A stretch of 64,000 nt of DNA. It comes from Caldicellulosiruptor saccharolyticus DSM 8903. GTDB taxonomy: Bacteria; Bacillota; Thermoanaerobacteria; Caldicellulosiruptorales; Caldicellulosiruptoraceae. The notes beneath the pieces were generated by a model that was not told where the DNA came from, did not search any database, and saw only the letters and a program-made list of their open reading frames with translations. The DNA is taken from the NCBI RefSeq assembly GCF_000016545.1, contig NC_009437.1, forward strand, positions 2,061,394 through 2,125,393, written 5' to 3'. Positions within the stretch are counted from its first letter, which is position 1. Each line of letters opens with the position of its first letter. The position numbers and the translations under genes were made by a program. This document shows positions 28,043 to 38,130 of the stretch, piece after piece.

Positions 28043-28369
28043 TTTTGTACACAAAAGTTTGTATGTCTTCACATCCACAAATTTTAATACTTGTCCTGGA
28101 TATAAGATTGCATTTTCCAATTTATTTACTTTTCGTATAAAAGAGATATAATCGCGAATGTCTACGCTCTCATCAACAAAATCCTTTGAAATTGTCCACA
28201 GCGAATCTCCCTCTTTTACTTTTACAAATATCCAATTTACATCCTTTTCTTTATCAATGCCCTTCCCTTCTCCAATTGAAATCATCAAGACTGTTATAAC
28301 AAATACCATTAGAATAAGCAATGCAATGCCAAAGCGAAACTTATTTCTTATAATAACTTTTGTTCTCAT
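28040..28369 (-). CDS. Membrane-anchored LysM protein (YneA-like)
   Basis: This 109-residue protein has a basic N-terminus, one transmembrane segment (FGIALLILMVFVITVLMI) and an extracytoplasmic LysM domain (VKVKEGDSLWTISKDF...NAILYPGQVLKFVD) that should bind peptidoglycan. The layout matches YneA-like division suppressors, which in Bacillus are SOS-induced next to lexA. Here no lexA is present and no clear SOS box was found, so the role is open. ATG 28369 has GGAGAG upstream. Confidence 0.7.
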   Translation of the reverse strand: MRTKVIIRNKFRFGIALLILMVFVITVLMISIGEGKGIDKEKDVNWIFVKVKEGDSLWTISKDFVDESVDIRDYISFIRKVNKLENAILYPGQVLKFVDVKTYKLLCTK

Positions 28370-28424
28370 AAAATATTCATTCTCTCCGATAAAATGTTCT
28401 ATATAAAGAATATCAAACAAATGT

Positions 28425-28871
28425 TTATATGTCAAGATGTGAAGACAAAAAAGGATTTACTACTTTTATTTTCCCAAAATACTCACCAGAATTTAAATCT
28501 TCACTCCATATTACCGAGCATCCTAAATTTATAGCGCTGCAAAGTATCAAAGCATCCCAAAAAGATATTTTATATCTTTGTGAAAGCTTGATAGCTTCTA
28601 AAATATCTTTTACTTCAATTGTGGCAACCTTCCATAAACTTAAGTCTGATATGATTTGAAAAGCGTTATCAAAACTTAAAGGATTTTTAACCTTTTTTGT
28701 AACAACAACAAAAAATTCTTGAAGAACTTGAGTGCTCAAGGCACCATTTCTTTCTTTCCAAAGTTTCTCCACAATTTGTTTAGCTATTACGTGTTTTTCC
28801 CCTCCTGCAGATTTATCATAAGCATAGACCAAAATATTTGTGTCAACAAATTGATAGTTACTTTCTTTCAT
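28425..28871 (-). CDS. PIN-domain toxin-type ribonuclease
   Basis: This 148-residue VapC-like PIN protein has the expected acidic metal ligands: Asp10 in FVDTNIL, Glu in LQEFF, Asp in SFWDALIL and Asp in WSEDLNSG. Such toxins cleave RNA (often tRNA) when freed from the antitoxin. ATG 28871 has GGAGGAGAG 9 bases upstream. It overlaps the upstream RHH-type antitoxin gene by 14 bases, a normal type II toxin-antitoxin operon. Confidence 0.85.
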   Translation of the reverse strand: MKESNYQFVDTNILVYAYDKSAGGEKHVIAKQIVEKLWKERNGALSTQVLQEFFVVVTKKVKNPLSFDNAFQIISDLSLWKVATIEVKDILEAIKLSQRYKISFWDALILCSAINLGCSVIWSEDLNSGEYFGKIKVVNPFLSSHLDI

Positions 28872-29106
28872 ATAAATCTTCTCTCCTCCACGTGATTGCT
28901 CCATTTGTTCCAAGGTCAAAACCTTCTTCTAAAAGTTTAAGATGTTGTAAATATACTTTTTGATATGACTCTTCCCTATTTACAAGTTCTTCTAACAAGC
29001 TTGTGAGCAGTGCAGAAATGGATGTGTTTCTTTCAACAGCAATATGTTTTACCTTTTGAATAAGTTCCTTAGGAAGAGACAAGGTTATATTCTGATATTT
29101 ACGCAT
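28858..29106 (-). CDS. Ribbon-helix-helix antitoxin
   Basis: This 82-residue protein has an N-terminal CopG-like RHH DNA-binding motif (YQNITLSLPKELIQKVKHIAVERNTSISALLTSLL) and a C-terminal helical tail that would wrap the PIN toxin. ATG 29106 has GGAGGTG 7 bases upstream. It is first in the pair and should repress its own promoter at the nearby inverted repeat. Confidence 0.8.
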   Translation of the reverse strand: MRKYQNITLSLPKELIQKVKHIAVERNTSISALLTSLLEELVNREESYQKVYLQHLKLLEEGFDLGTNGAITWRREDLYERK

Positions 29107-29118
29107 ACTATTCACCTC

Positions 29119-29149
29119 CACGTAAAGTAGTGTATCACATATTTACGTG
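29119..29149. promoter_or_regulatory. Candidate operator of the toxin-antitoxin pair
   Basis: CACGTAAA (29119-29126) and TTTACGTG (29142-29149) form an 8-bp inverted repeat with a 15-base spacer directly upstream of the antitoxin gene. RHH antitoxins usually bind such paired sites. Confidence 0.55.
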
Positions 29150-29268
29150 AGATTCAACATTAAGTTTAACGATATTGGAAACAGGAGATTATATTATTTA
29201 AGAAATCTAATTGGTGATGTATTATTCACTAATCAACTTATGTGATAGGAAATGGAAGTATAAAAATA

Positions 29269-29295
29269 GGGTGGAATATACAATTCCACCCTTTT
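29269..29295. terminator. Terminator after uxaC
   Basis: Stem GGGTGGAAT / ATTCCACCC with a short loop is followed by T-rich sequence on both strands. It lies just past the uxaC stop. Confidence 0.75.
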
Positions 29296-29313
29296 GTCTT
29301 CCTCATCTATCTT

Positions 29314-30708
29314 TTAAAACCCAAAATATTCCTTTGCATTATAATAACATACACCTTGAACTATCCTGCTAAGTGCTTCTAAATCGTATGGATATTCACC
29401 GTTTTCTACCCACTCGCCAATCAACTTACAAAGAAGTCTTCTAAAGTACTCATGTCTTGCATATGACAAAAAGCTTCGTGAGTCTGTTACCATTCCGACA
29501 AATCGGCTCAAGAGTCCAAGATTTGCAAGGTCTTTCATCTGCTGAAGGTTGCCATCTTTGCTATCATTGAACCACCAAGCTGCACCAAGCTGCATTTTGC
29601 CAGGAATGCTACCATCCTGGAAAGACCCCATGATTGTCGCAAGAACATAGTTGTCTTTTGGATTTAAAGAATACAAAATTGTCTTTGGCAAAGAATTTTC
29701 TTTCTCTAACGAATCAAGGAATTTGACAAGCGCAAGGGCTATATGACCATCGTTTATTGAGTCATATCCTGTGTCAGGTCCCAAAATATTGAACATTCGT
29801 GTATTGTTGTTCCTCAGAGCATTTATATGAAGTTGCATTGCCCATCCAAGACTTGAATAAACTTTCCCTAAGAACCTCAATGTATACGTTTTATATTTCG
29901 CAACTTCAATTTCTGTAAGCTTCTCACCAGCTAAAGCTTTTTTAAAAATATTGGCTACTTCATCAAAAGATGCTTCGGCAAAAACCATATTGTCAATAGC
30001 ATGGTCAGAAGCACGACATCCCACAGAGTGGAAAAACTCTGCTCTTGACTTTAAGGCATCTAAAAACTCATCATAACTTTCTATTTTCTTACCATAAACT
30101 TCTCCAAGCTTTTCTACCCACGGGATGAAGGTTTCTCTTTCTATATTCACGCCCTTGTCAGGTCTGAAAGTAGGATAAACTTTTACATTGAAATTTTTAT
30201 CATCTTTCAGTTTTAAATGATACTCAAGTGTATCAACAGGGTCGTCTGTTGTGCAGATCACTTCCACATTAGACTTCAAAATTATATCTCTTGCGCCAAG
30301 CTCTTCGAGGACTTTGTTTGCCTTTTCCCAAATGATAGGTGCAGATTTTTCATTCAATATCTCATCTATTCCAAAATATCTTTTGAGTTCCAAATGTGTC
30401 CAATGATAAATTGGGTTTCCTATAGCCATTGGGATGGTTTTTGCCCATGCTAAGAACTTTTCATAGTCATCTGCGCTGCCTGTTATATATTTTTCTTCAA
30501 TACCATTTGCTCTCATAAGCCTCCACTTGTAATGATCTCCTCCAAGCCAAACCTCTGTGATATTCCTAAACTTCTTGTTTTCATAAATTTCCTTGGGATT
30601 TAAATGACAGTGAAAGTCAATAATTGGCATATCCTTTGCATATTTTTCGTACAGCACTTTGGCAGTCTGGTTATTCAGCAGAAAATCCTCATCCATAAAT
30701 CTTTTCAT
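29314..30708 (-). CDS. uxaC: Glucuronate/galacturonate isomerase
   Basis: UxaC interconverts D-glucuronate or D-galacturonate and the keto acid fructuronate or tagaturonate, the first step in using pectin and glucuronoxylan sugars. The 464-residue length is normal. Signatures are the amidohydrolase-like IIDFHCHLNPKEI, GGDHYKWRLMRANG, TDDPVDTLEYH and the C-terminal GMVTDSRSFLSYARHEYFRR. ATG 30708 is preferred because AAGGAGG is 9 bases upstream. It has its own promoter after eno and no other uronate genes nearby. Confidence 0.93.
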   Translation of the reverse strand: MKRFMDEDFLLNNQTAKVLYEKYAKDMPIIDFHCHLNPKEIYENKKFRNITEVWLGGDHYKWRLMRANGIEEKYITGSADDYEKFLAWAKTIPMAIGNPIYHWTHLELKRYFGIDEILNEKSAPIIWEKANKVLEELGARDIILKSNVEVICTTDDPVDTLEYHLKLKDDKNFNVKVYPTFRPDKGVNIERETFIPWVEKLGEVYGKKIESYDEFLDALKSRAEFFHSVGCRASDHAIDNMVFAEASFDEVANIFKKALAGEKLTEIEVAKYKTYTLRFLGKVYSSLGWAMQLHINALRNNNTRMFNILGPDTGYDSINDGHIALALVKFLDSLEKENSLPKTILYSLNPKDNYVLATIMGSFQDGSIPGKMQLGAAWWFNDSKDGNLQQMKDLANLGLLSRFVGMVTDSRSFLSYARHEYFRRLLCKLIGEWVENGEYPYDLEALSRIVQGVCYYNAKEYFGF

Positions 30709-30722
30709 CTTTCCAAACCTCC

Positions 30723-30738
30723 TTGAAACTTGTTTCAA
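30723..30738. promoter_or_regulatory. Palindrome in the uxaC leader
   Basis: TTGAAACTTGTTTCAA is a near-perfect palindrome just before the uxaC ribosome-binding site. A second inverted repeat, ATTCAAAC (30754-30761) / GTTTGAAT (30781-30788), covers the transcription start. Both are likely repressor sites for a uronate-sensing regulator; this is inferred. Confidence 0.55.
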
Positions 30739-30790
30739 CACAATTTCTAAAAGATTCAAACAAAATTCACAACAAAATCTGTTTGAATAT

Positions 30791-30819
30791 ATTATAAAAT
30801 GAAAAGAGGGAAAGTTCAA
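30791..30819 (-). promoter_or_regulatory. uxaC promoter
   Basis: On the minus strand TTGAAC (rc of 30814-30819), a 17-base spacer and TATAAT (rc of 30791-30796) form a strong promoter. Its -35 box lies in the loop and arm of the eno terminator. Confidence 0.7.
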
Positions 30820-30833
30820 CACTTTCCCTCTTT
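30803..30833 (-). terminator. eno terminator
   Basis: AAAGAGGGAAAGT / ACTTTCCCTCTTT forms a 13-bp perfect stem with a 5-base loop, followed by TCATTTT on the minus strand. It ends the glycolytic operon and overlaps the uxaC promoter. Confidence 0.75.
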
Positions 30834-30881
30834 CTTTATTCCATTATGAATTCAAAAACTTTTCTTTGGACTTTTGTGGAG

Positions 30882-32222
<1,341 letters not shown>

Positions 32223-32232
32223 TTATATGATT

Positions 32233-33768
32233 TTATTTAATAATAAGCGAGCTTCCCTTCATCTCTGAAGGTTTTTCTAACCCTAAGATGTCTAAGATTG
32301 TTGGAGCAATGTCTGCTAAGATTCCATCATCTCTTAATTTAACATTGCCATATCCCACAAGATACAAAGGCACCTTATTTGTTGTATGAGCTGTATGAGG
32401 CTCACCTGTCTCATAATCAATCATCTGTTCACAGTTGCCATGGTCAGCAGTAATAATAACCACTCCACCCTTTTCTAAAACCTTGTTAACAACTTTTCCA
32501 ATACACTCATCTACAGCCTCAACTGCCTTTATTGCAGCCTCTAAAACGCCTGTGTGCCCTACCATGTCACCATTTGCATAGTTACATATTATCACATCAT
32601 ATTCATCTCTTTCAATTCTCTCAAGTAAAGCTTCTGTTACCTCGTATGCACTCATCTCAGGTTTAAGATCATATGTTGCAACCTTTGGTGATGGTACCAA
32701 TACCCTGTCTTCTCCGACATTTGGTACTTCCACACCGCCGTTGAAGAAAAAGGTGACATGAGCATACTTTTCTGTCTCAGCAATTCGAAGTTGTTTTAAC
32801 CCTAACTTGCTAAAATACTCTCCCAAAGTGTTTGTCAGGTTCTCTGGTTTGAATGCAACATGGCAATTTTTTATTGTCACATCATACTGAGTCATGCATA
32901 CAAAGAACACTTCGAAATATCCTTTTTTCCTTTCAAAACCGTCAAATTCAACATCACAAAACGCTCTTGTAAGCTGTCTTGCTCTGTCAGGTCTGAAGTT
33001 AAAGAAAATAATACTGTCATGTTCATTTATTGTTGCGACAGGTTTTCCATTTTCAAGCACAACAGTCGGAATTACAAACTCATCAGTGTTACCTTTTTTA
33101 TACGACTTTTCAACCGCCTCTAATCCTGAGCTTGCATACTCGCCTTCACCAAAGACCATTGCATTATATGCCTTTTCAACTCTTTCCCATCTTTTGTCTC
33201 TGTCCATTGCATAGTATCTGCCCATCACTGTTGCAATCTTACCACAACCAATTTCTTTTATCTTCTGTTCAAGCTCTTCAATGTAAATTTTTGCGCTCGA
33301 AGGTGGAACATCTCGCCCATCCAAAAAGCAATGAACATATACTTTTTCAAGATTGTGCCTCTTTGCAAGTTTTAAAAGTGCGTAAAGATGTGTGTTGTGG
33401 CTGTGAACACCACCATCTGATAAAAGTCCCATCAGATGAAGAGAAGAGTTATATTTTTTGCAATTCTCTATTGCCATCAAAAACTCTTCTTTTTCAAAAA
33501 AATCACCGTCTTTAATTGACTTTGTTATTCTTGTAAATTCTTGGTAAACAATTCTTCCTGCACCCAGGTTCAGATGTCCAACTTCAGAATTCCCCATTTG
33601 TCCTTCGGGAAGACCAACATCCATACCACTGCTACCAATCAGGGTATATGGGTAATTCTTTTCGTAATAGTCAAGGTTAGGGGTCTTACCCAAAGCAACA
33701 GCGTTTCCCTCTTGCTTTGGGTTATAACCCCAACCGTCCATGATAATCAACACAACAGGTTTTTTCAT
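32233..33768 (-). CDS. gpmI: Phosphoglycerate mutase (2,3-bisphosphoglycerate-independent)
   Basis: This manganese-dependent mutase interconverts 3- and 2-phosphoglycerate. The 511-residue product belongs to the alkaline phosphatase superfamily: [17 protein letters not shown] holds the first metal ligand, [17 protein letters not shown] contains the phospho-serine, and [11 protein letters not shown] and [11 protein letters not shown] carry further ligands. ATG 33768 follows AAAGGGG. It lies 26 bases after pgk/tpi. Confidence 0.95.
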   Translation of the reverse strand: MKKPVVLIIMDGWGYNPKQEGNAVALGKTPNLDYYEKNYPYTLIGSSGMDVGLPEGQMGNSEVGHLNLGAGRIVYQEFTRITKSIKDGDFFEKEEFLMAIENCKKYNSSLHLMGLLSDGGVHSHNTHLYALLKLAKRHNLEKVYVHCFLDGRDVPPSSAKIYIEELEQKIKEIGCGKIATVMGRYYAMDRDKRWERVEKAYNAMVFGEGEYASSGLEAVEKSYKKGNTDEFVIPTVVLENGKPVATINEHDSIIFFNFRPDRARQLTRAFCDVEFDGFERKKGYFEVFFVCMTQYDVTIKNCHVAFKPENLTNTLGEYFSKLGLKQLRIAETEKYAHVTFFFNGGVEVPNVGEDRVLVPSPKVATYDLKPEMSAYEVTEALLERIERDEYDVIICNYANGDMVGHTGVLEAAIKAVEAVDECIGKVVNKVLEKGGVVIITADHGNCEQMIDYETGEPHTAHTTNKVPLYLVGYGNVKLRDDGILADIAPTILDILGLEKPSEMKGSSLIIK

Positions 33769-33794
33769 TCTTCTATTCCCCTTTGCTTGCAAGT

Positions 33795-35747
33795 TTAGTA
33801 GTGCAATATCTTTGCAAATTCCTGAGCGTTCAAACTTGCTCCACCAACCAAGCCTCCATCAATCTCTGGCATGTTAAATATCTCTGCTGAATTTGTAGAG
33901 TTTACACTACCACCATATTGAATTCTCACTTTCTGAGCTGTGTCTTCATCATACATCTCAGCAATTACATTTCTGATTACACCAATTACCCTGTTTGCCT
34001 CTTCAGGTGTTGCATTCTTTCCTGTGCCTATTGCCCAGATAGGTTCATATGCAATGACAACTTTCTCAACATCTTCTCTAGAAACACCATTTAGTGCAAT
34101 CTTGACCTGAAGTCTTACAAGCTCATCTGTAATGCCATATTCTCTTTGCTTTAAAGTCTCACCGACGCATACAATAGGTTTTATCCCAAATTTCAGCGCT
34201 GCTAAAACTTTTTTGTTCACGATTTCGTCTGTTTCGCCAAAGTACTGTCTTCTTTCAGAGTGGCCTATTACCACATACTCTACTCCAACGGCTTTGAGCA
34301 TTGGACCTGATATCTCACCTGTATATGCGCCTTTTTCTTCATAGAACATGTTTTGTGTTCCAAGTTTTATATTTGTCCCTTCTATCGCTTCTTTGACATA
34401 AGGAACAAGAATTGACGGAGCACAGATGACTACTTCTGCTTGTACATCATCAATATACTTTTTCAGCTCTTCAACAAATTCTTTTGCCTCTGCAGGGGTT
34501 TTGTTCATCTTCCAGTTTGCTGCGATTATCTTTTTTCTCGGATTTTTGTCAAGCAGGCACGCAATACCAGGCAAAACTTTGCCTTCTAAGAACTCTAATG
34601 AAGCTCCGCCACCTGTTGAGATATGTGTCATCTTATCTGCAAAACCAAGCTTTTCAACAGCAGCAGCTGAATCTCCACCGCCGATAATTGCAATTGCACC
34701 ATTCTCTTCAACAGCCTCAGCAACAGCTCTTGCAATAGCTTCTGTTCCCTTTGCAAAGTTTGGAAATTCAAAAACACCCATTGGCCCGTTCCACACAATG
34801 GTCTTTGCCTTCTTTATCTCTTTTGAGAAAAGCTCAATTGTGGTATTTCCTATATCCATACCCATCATATCGTCTGGCATTGCATCAGATGGCACATACA
34901 TATATTCTGTATCGTTTTTGAATTCTTTTGCAACAATGCTTCCAACTGGCAAAAGAAGGTTTACTCCCTTTTCCTCTGCCTTTTTCATTATCTCTCTCGC
35001 AATGTCAAGCTTGTCATCCTCACATTTTGACTTCCCAATTTTATATCCTTTCGCCTTCAAGAAGGTATATGCCATTGCACCGCCAATTAAGAGACTATCA
35101 ACCTTTTCGAGAAGATTTGTAATAACCCCAATTTTATCAGAAACCTTTGCGCCACCTAAGATTGCAACAAAAGGTCTTTGAGGATTTGCAAGAGCATTGC
35201 CAAGCATTTCTATCTCTTTTTCCATCAAAAATCCAGCAACTGCTGGTAAGAACTCTGCAACACCTGCTGTTGATGCATGAGCTCTGTGAGCTGTACCAAA
35301 TGCATCATTTACATAAATGTCTGCAAGCGATGCTAAAGCCTTTGCAAATTCTCTGTCATTTTCTTCTTCCTCTTTGTGGAATCTGACATTTTCAAGCAAT
35401 ACAACATCCTTTTCTTTCATCTGTTCAACACATTTTTTTGCATCTTCGCCTATAACATCTTTTGCCAATATTACTTCCTTGCTAAGAAGCTCAGATAACC
35501 TTTTTGCAACAGGTGCCATAGAATATTTTGGATCAAACTTGCCCTTTGGCCTTCCTAAGTGTGAAACAAGTATTACTTTTGCATTGTGGTCAATCAAATA
35601 TTTAATGGTTGGAAGAGCTTCTCTGATCCTTCTATCATCTGTGATATTTCCATTTTCGTCTTGCGGAACGTTAAAATCAACTCTCACTAAAACTTTTTTA
35701 CCACTTACATCTATATCACGGATTGTTTTCTTGTTCAATCTTGGCAT
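33795..35747 (-). CDS. pgk/tpiA: Phosphoglycerate kinase-triosephosphate isomerase fusion
   Basis: One 650-residue reading frame encodes both enzymes. Residues 1 to about 399 are phosphoglycerate kinase ([65 protein letters not shown]). From about residue 405 triosephosphate isomerase follows ([33 protein letters not shown] with the catalytic Glu, QYGGSVN, GGASL). All catalytic residues are present. No stop or frameshift separates the domains. Such fusions are known in Thermotoga. ATG 35747 is used with GAGGTGA 8 bases upstream. The gene follows gap by 116 bases. Confidence 0.95.
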   Translation of the reverse strand: MPRLNKKTIRDIDVSGKKVLVRVDFNVPQDENGNITDDRRIREALPTIKYLIDHNAKVILVSHLGRPKGKFDPKYSMAPVAKRLSELLSKEVILAKDVIGEDAKKCVEQMKEKDVVLLENVRFHKEEEENDREFAKALASLADIYVNDAFGTAHRAHASTAGVAEFLPAVAGFLMEKEIEMLGNALANPQRPFVAILGGAKVSDKIGVITNLLEKVDSLLIGGAMAYTFLKAKGYKIGKSKCEDDKLDIAREIMKKAEEKGVNLLLPVGSIVAKEFKNDTEYMYVPSDAMPDDMMGMDIGNTTIELFSKEIKKAKTIVWNGPMGVFEFPNFAKGTEAIARAVAEAVEENGAIAIIGGGDSAAAVEKLGFADKMTHISTGGGASLEFLEGKVLPGIACLLDKNPRKKIIAANWKMNKTPAEAKEFVEELKKYIDDVQAEVVICAPSILVPYVKEAIEGTNIKLGTQNMFYEEKGAYTGEISGPMLKAVGVEYVVIGHSERRQYFGETDEIVNKKVLAALKFGIKPIVCVGETLKQREYGITDELVRLQVKIALNGVSREDVEKVVIAYEPIWAIGTGKNATPEEANRVIGVIRNVIAEMYDEDTAQKVRIQYGGSVNSTNSAEIFNMPEIDGGLVGGASLNAQEFAKILHY

Positions 35748-35796
35748 GAAACCTCTCACCTCGAAAATCTAAAATATAATTTTATTTTTTCAAATC

Positions 35797-35852
35797 AAGA
35801 CTGGTCCGGGCAAAACTGCACTCCCACCACTTCTTGCCGCCGGACCAGTCTT
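35797..35852. other. Large hairpin between gap and pgk/tpi
   Basis: AAGACTGGTCCGG / CCGGACCAGTCTT forms a 13-bp perfect stem, and inner GGCAA/TTGCC can extend it. There is no T-run on the minus strand, so it may be a processing or stabilising element in the gap-pgk transcript; on the plus strand it has a T-run. Confidence 0.65.
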
Positions 35853-35863
35853 TTTAAAAATCA

Positions 35864-36901
<1,038 letters not shown>

Positions 36902-36909
36902 TTATTTTT

Positions 36910-36943
36910 AACACTGCAGCAACATTAAGATTGCAGCAGTGTT
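36910..36943 (-). other. Hairpin between cggR and gap
   Basis: AACACTG / CAGTGTT with extra inner pairing lies right after the cggR stop. No T-run follows on the minus strand. In Bacillus subtilis the cggR-gapA transcript is cut next to a comparable stem-loop, so a similar processing site is possible. Confidence 0.5.
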
Positions 36944-36944
36944 T

Positions 36945-37967
36945 TTACCCTTTTATACTCAGGATCCTACGTGCAATTCCCTCATCAATGACGAATATTG
37001 TATTATGTTTTATACCATTTAATGAAAGTATTGCTTCTGCCTTGTGCGCGCCACCCGCAACTCCTATCATATATTTAATGTTTTTAATTTTTTCAAGTTT
37101 TATACCTACTGTGGTTGTACTATAAACAATATTACCATCTTCGTCAAAATAATAACCAAAAATTTCGCCAATTGCTCCTACTTCTTTTAGTTTTTCTATC
37201 ATCTCTTCACTAAATTTTCTTCTCTTTGCCATTTCAATCGCGTTGCCTATACCAAATATCAACATATCGGCATTGTTAATATCATTCAAAACATCTTGAA
37301 CTTCTTCTTTTCTCACAATCAGTTTATATACCTCTTCATCCATTGTATCTGGAAGATGAAGTAATTTATATCTCCCACTTAATTTTTTAGCTAAACTTGC
37401 TGCCAATGTATTTGCTTGTTTTTCAACCTCTTGTCCAATTCCACCCCGTGCAGGAACTACTAAGATATCTTTAAAAGAACAGTTCGGAAAATTATCAACA
37501 ACCTCTTTTACTGTTTGGCCACCTGTAACAGCAATTATTTTGACATCTGATAACAGGGGGAGAATAACCTTACCTGCTGCAATGCCTAATTCTCTTAGCA
37601 CATATGGATTTGTATCAGCATCTCCCGGCACTACGATAATATCTTTCGCACCTAAAATATCTTTTACCCTTTGCCGTAAAATCTCTAATCCTTTTATATC
37701 ATATACTATATTAGAAAGTTTTTCAAGAAGGTCTTCACCTTCATTTGTCAAAAATGTACCATTCTCTGTTATTGTTAAAAGTCCAAGACTCCTTAAAATG
37801 TCTACTTCATTTCTCACAATTCTTTCAGAAAGCTTTACCCTTTCAGCTAACATCCTTCTACCAATTGGCTGATAATATTTCACATTTTTTAAAATGTCAT
37901 ACCTTCTTTCAAATATTTCTATTATTTCGGGTGTTATTCTTTTTAAAAGCTCAAGAAAATCTTCCAT
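36945..37967 (-). CDS. cggR: Central glycolytic genes regulator CggR
   Basis: This 340-residue SorC-family repressor controls the operon it heads. The N-terminal part (about 1-85) has a winged helix (GRRMLAERVKLSERIVRNEVDILRSLGLL), and the rest is the sugar-phosphate-binding domain (VPGDADTNPYVLRELGIAAG, IIAVTGGQTVKEVV, VPARGGIGQEVEKQANTLAA, IGVAGGAHKAEAILS). In Bacillus fructose-1,6-bisphosphate releases it from DNA. Gene order cggR-gap-pgk-gpmI-eno matches. A candidate operator lies upstream. Confidence 0.93.
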   Translation of the reverse strand: MEDFLELLKRITPEIIEIFERRYDILKNVKYYQPIGRRMLAERVKLSERIVRNEVDILRSLGLLTITENGTFLTNEGEDLLEKLSNIVYDIKGLEILRQRVKDILGAKDIIVVPGDADTNPYVLRELGIAAGKVILPLLSDVKIIAVTGGQTVKEVVDNFPNCSFKDILVVPARGGIGQEVEKQANTLAASLAKKLSGRYKLLHLPDTMDEEVYKLIVRKEEVQDVLNDINNADMLIFGIGNAIEMAKRRKFSEEMIEKLKEVGAIGEIFGYYFDEDGNIVYSTTTVGIKLEKIKNIKYMIGVAGGAHKAEAILSLNGIKHNTIFVIDEGIARRILSIKG

Positions 37968-37985
37968 CTCATCATTACTCCATCA

Positions 37986-38057
37986 GGGACAGTTTTATCC
38001 ATCCCCCATATAGTTTTGTCCCACTATTAATTATATCACTTTTAAAGCTTTATTCAA
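37986..38057 (-). promoter_or_regulatory. cggR promoter and candidate CggR operator
   Basis: On the minus strand TTGAAT (rc of 38052-38057), 16 bases and TATAAT (rc of 38030-38035) form the promoter. Downstream of the start point lie GTGGGACAAAACTAT (rc of 38010-38024) and CTGTCCC (rc of 37986-37992). The GGGACA/TGTCCC units recall the known CggR operator of Bacillus. Confidence 0.65.
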
Positions 38058-38071
38058 GCGTATACATGCAA

Positions 38072-38116
38072 AAAAAGCAGAGGAAGGCAATTTGCTTGTA
38101 CCTTCCTCTGCTTTTT
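38072..38116. terminator. Terminator after ppdK
   Basis: A 16-bp stem, AAAAAGCAGAGGAAGG / CCTTCCTCTGCTTTTT, is flanked by T-runs on both strands. It closes ppdK just before the cggR promoter. Confidence 0.85.
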
Positions 38117-38130
38117 GCACATAATAACTA

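Noticed and set aside
28370-28425. LexA/SOS box before the LysM gene
   Set aside because: Only a half-site-like AGAACATTTT is seen; there is no clear inverted match.
34426-35181. Long open frame on the plus strand opposite pgk/tpi
   Set aside because: It is antisense to a certain gene, has no ribosome-binding site, and its composition mirrors the coding strand.
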